The position numbers and the translations under genes were made by a program. Of a DNA stretch of 64,000 nucleotides, positions 59,610 through 64,000 are shown in pieces (position 1 is the first letter of the stretch; each line of letters opens with the position of its first letter). Location: assembly GCF_003610195.1 (NCBI RefSeq), contig NZ_RAPO01000001.1:1240001-1304000 (forward strand). The letters run 5' to 3'. The notes below the pieces were generated by a model, which was not told the DNA's origin, did not search any database, and saw only the letters and a list, made by a program, of their open reading frames with translations. This DNA is from Halopiger aswanensis. Lineage in GTDB: Archaea > Halobacteriota > Halobacteria > Halobacteriales > Natrialbaceae.

Positions 59610-60893
59610 ATGGCAGTCAAAGATCAGTTCGACGAGCGGTTCGTTGGAGGGACAGTCCGCGAGATACCCGCCGTAATCCGAGAGTACGGCTTGGCGTTCG
59701 TGATGGTCGCCAGTTACTTCGGCTCCGGATCGGTCTATATCGCGAGCCAGGCCGGCGTGATGCACGGCTACGCGCTGCTGTGGGCCGTCGTCGGCGCGGC
59801 GCTTTTGGGCGTGATGGCCCAGGACATGAGCGCCCGCCTGGGCATCCACGGCACGTCGCTGATGACGTTCGTCCGGCGAAAGCTCGGCCGCGGCCCGGCC
59901 ACCGCGATCGCCCTGTTCCTCTCGATCGGCTGCGTCGCGTGGACGCTCGGCCTCGTAGCCGCCGTCGGGGCCGGCGTCTCCTTCCTCACCGACGGGGCGA
60001 TCGGCTGGCAGCCGATCGCGCTCGTCACGACCGCGGCCGCCGTGGCCGTCGGCCTGCTGAACTACCGGCGGGTCGAAACGATCATGATCGCGATGATGCT
60101 GTCGATGATGGTCGTCTACGCCGTCGTCGCGGTCCCGAGCGGTCCCGACATCGGCTCCCTCGCGCTCGGGTTCGTCCCGACGCCGGACAGCCTCGGCGCG
60201 CTCACGATGGCCGCCGGCCTGCTCGGCACGACCGCGCTGTGGCCCAACTTCTTCCTCGAATCGATCCTGGTCGAGCGGAAGGGCTGGACCGACGCGAGCG
60301 ACCTGCCCGAGGCGCGCAAGGACCTCGCGGTCGGCTACGCCGTCGGCGGGATCACGACCGTCGCCATCCTGATCGTCTCGGCCGCCTTGCTGCGGCCGAT
60401 GGGCTACACCGAACTCGAGACGTTCATCACGCCCGGTGAGGCCTTAGTCGAGGTGCTCGGAACGTGGGCCATGGTGCTGTTCGTCGTCGGCGTCATCGCC
60501 GCGGCGTTCAACAGCATCATCCCGATCATGTGGACGCCGGCGTACATCATCCCGGAGGCGATGGGGATCGACGTCGACCAGAACGACCGGCTGTTCAAGC
60601 TCCTGTTCGCCGCCGGGACCGCCACCGGCTTCGCATCGCCGCTGATCAGCGCCGCGCTGGATCTCTCGGTCGTGGACATGGTCATCCTGTTCCCGACCTA
60701 CAACGGCATCTTCGGGCTCCCGCTCGCGGCGGCGCTTTTGTTCTGGGCGGTCAACGACCGCGAAACGATGGGTGAACACCGCAACTCCGGACTTGTGAAC
60801 GCCGTCAACGCCGCGCTCGTCCTGCTCGCGCTCGTCCTCGCGGTCTTCGCGGTGCAGGACTTCCTCGACCTATTCTTCGGCGGCGGCTTCTGA
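59610..60893 (+). CDS. Divergent Nramp-family transporter
   Basis: 427 residues, about 11 helices, the Nramp fold. In standard Nramp transporters helix 1 carries DPGN and helix 6 MPH, which bind Mn2+ or Fe2+. Here helix 1 reads ASYFGSGSVYIASQAG (residues 34-49), so DPGN has become GSGS, and helix 6 reads LLGTTALWPNFFLES (204-218), so MPH has become LWP. The rest of the fold, including ERKGWTDASDLPEARKDL after helix 6, is retained. It therefore belongs with Nramp-related proteins that have lost the canonical ligands; the cargo may be magnesium or another ion, or the protein may act as a sensor. This is inference. Confidence 0.85.
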   Translation: MAVKDQFDERFVGGTVREIPAVIREYGLAFVMVASYFGSGSVYIASQAGVMHGYALLWAVVGAALLGVMAQDMSARLGIHGTSLMTFVRRKLGRGPATAIALFLSIGCVAWTLGLVAAVGAGVSFLTDGAIGWQPIALVTTAAAVAVGLLNYRRVETIMIAMMLSMMVVYAVVAVPSGPDIGSLALGFVPTPDSLGALTMAAGLLGTTALWPNFFLESILVERKGWTDASDLPEARKDLAVGYAVGGITTVAILIVSAALLRPMGYTELETFITPGEALVEVLGTWAMVLFVVGVIAAAFNSIIPIMWTPAYIIPEAMGIDVDQNDRLFKLLFAAGTATGFASPLISAALDLSVVDMVILFPTYNGIFGLPLAAALLFWAVNDRETMGEHRNSGLVNAVNAALVLLALVLAVFAVQDFLDLFFGGGF

Positions 60894-60923
60894 TCGACCG
60901 CCCCGTTGATTTCGTATTTCGTA

Positions 60924-60929
60924 TTTTTT
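60924..60929 (+). terminator. Candidate oligo-T terminator after the Nramp-like gene
   Basis: T6 follows two TTTCGTA copies, 31-36 nt after the stop at 60893. Runs of U at the 3' end are the common signal for haloarchaeal transcript ends; no stem is needed. Confidence 0.45.
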
Positions 60930-61069
60930 CGGCGCGTCTCGAGTCGGGCCCCCTCGCGCAGACGTACCTACCGGACGCGACTATCGGCCGGGCTCGAGAC
61001 GGGCGAAAATCGAACTCGAATGCGAAACTGAAACCGAAATCGAACGACGACCGGCGAGAACAGCGGCAC

Positions 61070-62410
61070 TCAGTCGTCGTCGGCCGTTCCGATCCGGAGA
61101 TCGGAGCGCTCGGCGTTGGCCAGCAGCGACGGGGGCGTCGAGCCCTCGCCCTCGAAGTCGGGGTCGAACAACTGGAGCGCGGTGTTGATCGTGCTCCAGT
61201 CGTCCTCGGCGGCGGCCTGTCGCAGGCTCTTGGTCGGCGGCGCGAGCAACTGACTGACCAGCGCGTCGGCCATCGATTCGACGACCTCGCGTTGGGCCGG
61301 CGAGAGGTCGTCCTCGAGCCGCGAGAGGGCCGTCTCGAGTTCGCGCTCTTTCATCCGTTCGGCGGATTCGTACATCGCGGCGATGACCTCGTCGGCGCGG
61401 GCGCGCTTGTACTGGTCGCAGAGTAGTTCGTACTCCCGGTCGATCATCGCTTCGACCTCGCGGGCGGCGTCGGCCCGTTGCTCGCGGGTCGACTGGGTGA
61501 TCGACTCGAGGTCGTCCAGGTCGTAGACGGCTACGGAGGAGAGGTCGGCAGCGGCCGGATCGACGTCCCGAGGTTGGCCGAGGTCGACGACGACGCGGTC
61601 GGTCTCCGTGCCGCCGTCGGTCTGGAGTTCCAGGTGGTGGGGTTCCACCACCGGCTCCTCGCTGCCGGTCGCCGCGACGACGACGTCGGCCTCGGGCGCG
61701 ACCGTCTCGAGGGCTTCCAGCGGCACCGCCTCGAGCGCGGCGTCGACGTCGAGTTCCGCGGCGAGGTGGTCGGCGCGGGAAACGGTCCGGTTCGCGACGA
61801 CCAGGTCGTCGACGCCCGCGTCCGCGAGGCTGCGGGCGGCGAGTTGGCCCATCTCGCCGGCGCCGACAACCAGCGCGGTCGCCCCCTCGAGGGCGATCTC
61901 CGCGGCGGCGAGTTTCGTCGCCGCGGAGCCGAGCGAGACGACGCCCTCGTTGATTTCGGTCTCCGTTCGGGCGCGCTCGCCGACGTGGATAGCTTTCGTG
62001 ACGGCCGGCTCGAGCATCGAGCCGATGCCGCCGGCCTCGCGGGCGTCCTCGTAGGCTCCCCGAACCTGGCCGATGATCTGGTCCTCGCCGAGGACGACCG
62101 ACTCGAGGCCGGCCGCGACCCGCAGCAGGTGCCGCAGGCTCTCGTCGTGGTCCGTGTGAACGATCGCGTCGTCGTCGGCCGGCGCGAAGAACTGCTCGAG
62201 TGCGGCCTGCCCGACCGCCGCGTCGGGACTGACGACGTAGGCTTCGACCCGGTTACACGTCGAGAGCACGTACGCCTCCTCGACGTCGGGAATGGAGCGG
62301 AGCTGCGAGACGGCGGCCGGCTGGCTGTCCGGACTCACAGCGGCGAGTTCGTCGACGGTCCCGCTCTCGTGGGTTACTCGCGCGGCCGACACGACTCCCG
62401 ACGGAATCAC
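61070..62410 (-). CDS. hemA: Glutamyl-tRNA reductase
   Basis: 446 residues from a GTG at 62410. It makes glutamate-1-semialdehyde from glutamyl-tRNA, the first step of C5 tetrapyrrole synthesis for heme and cobalamin. The catalytic cysteine is in VLSTCNRVEAY (Cys52); VVLGEDQIIGQVRGAYEDARE, the Rossmann turn ATALVVGAGEMGQLAARSL and a C-terminal dimerisation domain are intact. The start GTG overlaps the stop TGA of the precorrin-2 dehydrogenase gene (GTGA), implying translational coupling. The C-terminal 20 residues extend past the usual end. Confidence 0.96.
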   Translation of the reverse strand: MIPSGVVSAARVTHESGTVDELAAVSPDSQPAAVSQLRSIPDVEEAYVLSTCNRVEAYVVSPDAAVGQAALEQFFAPADDDAIVHTDHDESLRHLLRVAAGLESVVLGEDQIIGQVRGAYEDAREAGGIGSMLEPAVTKAIHVGERARTETEINEGVVSLGSAATKLAAAEIALEGATALVVGAGEMGQLAARSLADAGVDDLVVANRTVSRADHLAAELDVDAALEAVPLEALETVAPEADVVVAATGSEEPVVEPHHLELQTDGGTETDRVVVDLGQPRDVDPAAADLSSVAVYDLDDLESITQSTREQRADAAREVEAMIDREYELLCDQYKRARADEVIAAMYESAERMKERELETALSRLEDDLSPAQREVVESMADALVSQLLAPPTKSLRQAAAEDDWSTINTALQLFDPDFEGEGSTPPSLLANAERSDLRIGTADDD

Positions 62411-63066
62411 GCACGCTCACCTCCGGATGGTGGTAGTTCGTCGCCGAGCACGTCCTCAATCACTTGACGAGTATTGGAATCGCCACTACGTAAAGCTGTC
62501 CAAACGTCCGGAGAATTGACGACATCCGTGACGATCTCGCGGCGCCGTTTCGGCGCGACGTCCTGCGATTTGAGCGCCGATCGTAGTTCATCGCAGAGTG
62601 CTGCCATCTCGCCGGCGCCGGCCAGCGTCTCCTCGAGTTCCTGGCGCAGATACTTGCTCAGTGCAGGCGCCGTCCCGCCGGTCGAGATCGAGACGACGAC
62701 CGGGTCCTCGCGGACGGTCGCGGGAACGACGACGCTCCCCGCGTCGCGCTCGCCGGCCCGATCCGCGCGATTGATGAGGATGCCCCGGTCTCGAGCCGCC
62801 GCCTCGAGGGCGTCGTTGACGGCCTCGTCGTCCGTCGCGGCGACGACCAGCGCGGGGTCGGTGCGCTCGAGCCAGCCGTCGACCTCGTCGGGGTCGGGGG
62901 CGGCACGGATCAGGTCGACCTCACCGAACTCCCGGTCCGCGAAGTCGGGGCTCACCACGACGACCGCGGCTTCGCGGGCGAATCGGCGGGCCTTTCGCGC
63001 GCCGACGGGACCGCCGCCGACGACGAGGACCGTTTCGTCGGTGAAATCGTGCAGGAGTGGGATCAT
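62407..63066 (-). CDS. Precorrin-2 dehydrogenase/sirohydrochlorin ferrochelatase family
   Basis: 219 residues from ATG 63066, the usual start (MIPLLHDFTDETVLVVGGGPVGARKARRF). It oxidises precorrin-2 to sirohydrochlorin with NAD, on the siroheme/heme d1-type branch used by archaea to reach heme. The Rossmann motif GGGPVGARKA and the segment LVVAATDDEAVND are clear, followed by a small helical domain (ALSKYLRQELEETL). It overlaps hemA by 4 nt and follows the TFB gene by 85 nt on the same strand. The methyltransferase half of the bacterial CysG fusion is absent, as expected. Confidence 0.9.
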   Translation of the reverse strand: MIPLLHDFTDETVLVVGGGPVGARKARRFAREAAVVVVSPDFADREFGEVDLIRAAPDPDEVDGWLERTDPALVVAATDDEAVNDALEAAARDRGILINRADRAGERDAGSVVVPATVREDPVVVSISTGGTAPALSKYLRQELEETLAGAGEMAALCDELRSALKSQDVAPKRRREIVTDVVNSPDVWTALRSGDSNTRQVIEDVLGDELPPSGGERA

Positions 63067-63151
63067 CGAACGAGGGATTGTCGACCGTCGGGCGGTGGTC
63101 GTCTTTAGTGTTCGCATTCGGACGCCTTCTCGACGACGACCGAGTCTCGAC

Positions 63152-64000
63152 CTAGCACTCGGCGTGTGGCCCGTACGCGTCGAGCAACTCCTGGTACCGG
63201 TTCCGGATCGTGAACTCGCTGACGCCGGTCTGCTCGTCGATGGTCTTCTGGGTGACGTGTTCGTTCGTCAGGCGCGCCGCCGCGTAGATCGCTGACGCCG
63301 CCAGCCCCGCCGGGCTCTTTCCGACGTGAATACCCGCTTCCTTGGCCGTCTCGAGGATCTCGCGGGCGACGTGTTCGGCCTCGTCGCTGATCGACAGCGC
63401 CGACGCGAACTGCCCGAGGTACTGCAGCGGATCGGCGGGGGCGATCTCGAGGCCGAGTTCCCGCGAGAGGTAGCGGTAGGCGCGTTGGACCCGCGCGATC
63501 TCGACGCGGCTGACCGACTCGAAGGTGGGCCACGTCCGGGGCGTTCCGTGCTGGCGGGCCGCCGCGTAGAGGCAGGCGGTCGCCATCGCCTCGATGGAGC
63601 GGCCGGGCAGTAGTTCCTCGTCGACGGCGCGACGATAGAGCACGGCAGCGGTCTCGCGACACGGCTCCGGCAGGTCCAGCGCCGACGCCATGCGCTCGAG
63701 TTCGCCGAAGGCGTGTTTCAGGTTCCGCTCCTGGGCGGTTTTGGCGGTAAACCGCTCGTTCCACGTCCGGAGGCGCCGGAGCTGTGATCGCTTCCGCGCG
63801 GAGAGTTCGTTGCCGTAGGCGTCCTTGTTTTGCCAGCCGATCGTCGTACTGAGTCCCCTGTCGTGTCGCCGCTCGGTGAGCGGTGCGCCGACCCGGCGTC
63901 GCTCGTCGGCGTCCTCGTCGTCGCCGGCCCGCCACTCGGGCCCGTAGTCGAGTTCGTCGTCGTCGAGCACCAGCCCGCACTCCGCACACGCGCGTTCGCC
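63152..64000 (-). CDS. Transcription initiation factor TFB, N-terminus beyond edge
   Basis: 283 codons are visible; the reading frame runs off the right edge, so the start and most of the zinc ribbon are outside. Visible at the N-terminal end is the second half of the ribbon, CAECGLVLDDDELDYGPEWRAG (with its CxxC). The B-finger/linker GAPLTERRHDRGLSTTIGW follows, then two cyclin-like repeats (from about residues 100 and 195) including SIEAMATACLYAAARQHGTPRT and KSPAGLAASAIYAAAR. TFB recruits RNA polymerase with TBP. Haloarchaea have several TFBs; which of them this is cannot be said. It precedes the tetrapyrrole pair. Confidence 0.96.
   Translation of the reverse strand, partial: GERACAECGLVLDDDELDYGPEWRAGDDEDADERRRVGAPLTERRHDRGLSTTIGWQNKDAYGNELSARKRSQLRRLRTWNERFTAKTAQERNLKHAFGELERMASALDLPEPCRETAAVLYRRAVDEELLPGRSIEAMATACLYAAARQHGTPRTWPTFESVSRVEIARVQRAYRYLSRELGLEIAPADPLQYLGQFASALSISDEAEHVAREILETAKEAGIHVGKSPAGLAASAIYAAARLTNEHVTQKTIDEQTGVSEFTIRNRYQELLDAYGPHAEC

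Noticed and set aside
1-64000. Mobile element, prophage, defence island or CRISPR
   Set aside because: No integrase, transposase, terminal inverted repeats, tRNA attachment site, spacer-repeat array or restriction/defence gene was found.

Overview
The window is chromosomal DNA of an extremely halophilic archaeon (class Halobacteria). The signs are high G+C, strongly acidic proteins, TATA elements about 25-30 nt before many start codons (leaderless transcripts), and haloarchaea-specific families such as RdfA, an LWR-salt protein, a FilR1-type regulator and an HTH-10 regulator, with archaeal TFB, eIF5A and deoxyhypusine synthase. The very frequent CTCGAG hexamer and gene content suggest a Natrialbaceae member (Natrinema/Haloterrigena/Natronorubrum type), but that placement is inference. 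About 59 protein genes are supported. I see no rRNA, tRNA, CRISPR array, insertion sequence, integrase or phage gene; it reads as an ordinary core/accessory chromosome segment.

Layout. 0-9.4 kb: a truncated acyl-CoA dehydrogenase, an M14 carboxypeptidase-like protein, a PRC-barrel protein, a malic enzyme fused to a phosphotransacetylase-like domain, an MFS transporter, a glycerate 2-kinase and the cell-shape factor RdfA. 9.5-15.5 kb: a Vms1/eRF1-like ribosome-rescue candidate, a DMT exporter divergent from a FilR1-type regulator with palindromic operators between them, an aldehyde dehydrogenase and an SDR. 15.5-20 kb: a purine-type NCS2 permease and Hpt phosphoribosyltransferase with inverted repeats, an Lrp regulator, small membrane proteins and a GNAT/zinc-ribbon fusion. 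20-25.3 kb: a ZIP-like protein, a CaCA antiporter, malate:quinone oxidoreductase and TM2 and DUF2085 membrane proteins. 25.4-30.4 kb: a Tat-exported GH31 glycosidase divergent from a pectinesterase without a signal peptide, then a DUF4385 protein.

31-40.6 kb: a glycosyltransferase, a multi-PAS histidine kinase, a PPOX-fold protein, a HAD hydrolase, a thioredoxin-reductase-like flavoprotein divergent from an MBL hydrolase, an NTP pyrophosphohydrolase, deoxyhypusine synthase and a Tat-exported protein with a Lys/His-rich tract. 41-46.6 kb: a Nif3-like protein, an acetamidase, an HTH protein, the overlapping eIF5A-agmatinase pair, an enolase-superfamily protein and a DUF6653-like protein. Deoxyhypusine synthase, eIF5A and agmatinase together carry the proposed haloarchaeal hypusine route. 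46.7-57.8 kb: UbiB-like kinase and Hsp20 (coupled), a GIDE-like membrane protein, two different MoeA proteins flanking a K+ channel, a small protein and a MATE exporter, then an HTH-10 regulator. 57.8-64 kb: a HAD hydrolase, an LWR-salt protein, a pterin dehydratase, a divergent Nramp homologue, and a tetrapyrrole pair (precorrin-2 dehydrogenase, HemA) downstream of a TFB cut by the right edge.

Most likely to reward follow-up are the Vms1-like protein with an intact GGQ loop, the Nramp homologue lacking metal ligands, the thioredoxin-reductase-like protein lacking the NADPH motif, the candidate operators at 11.9, 12.97 and 17.0 kb, and the probable CTG start of the UbiB-like gene. I found no clearly undescribed multi-gene system.
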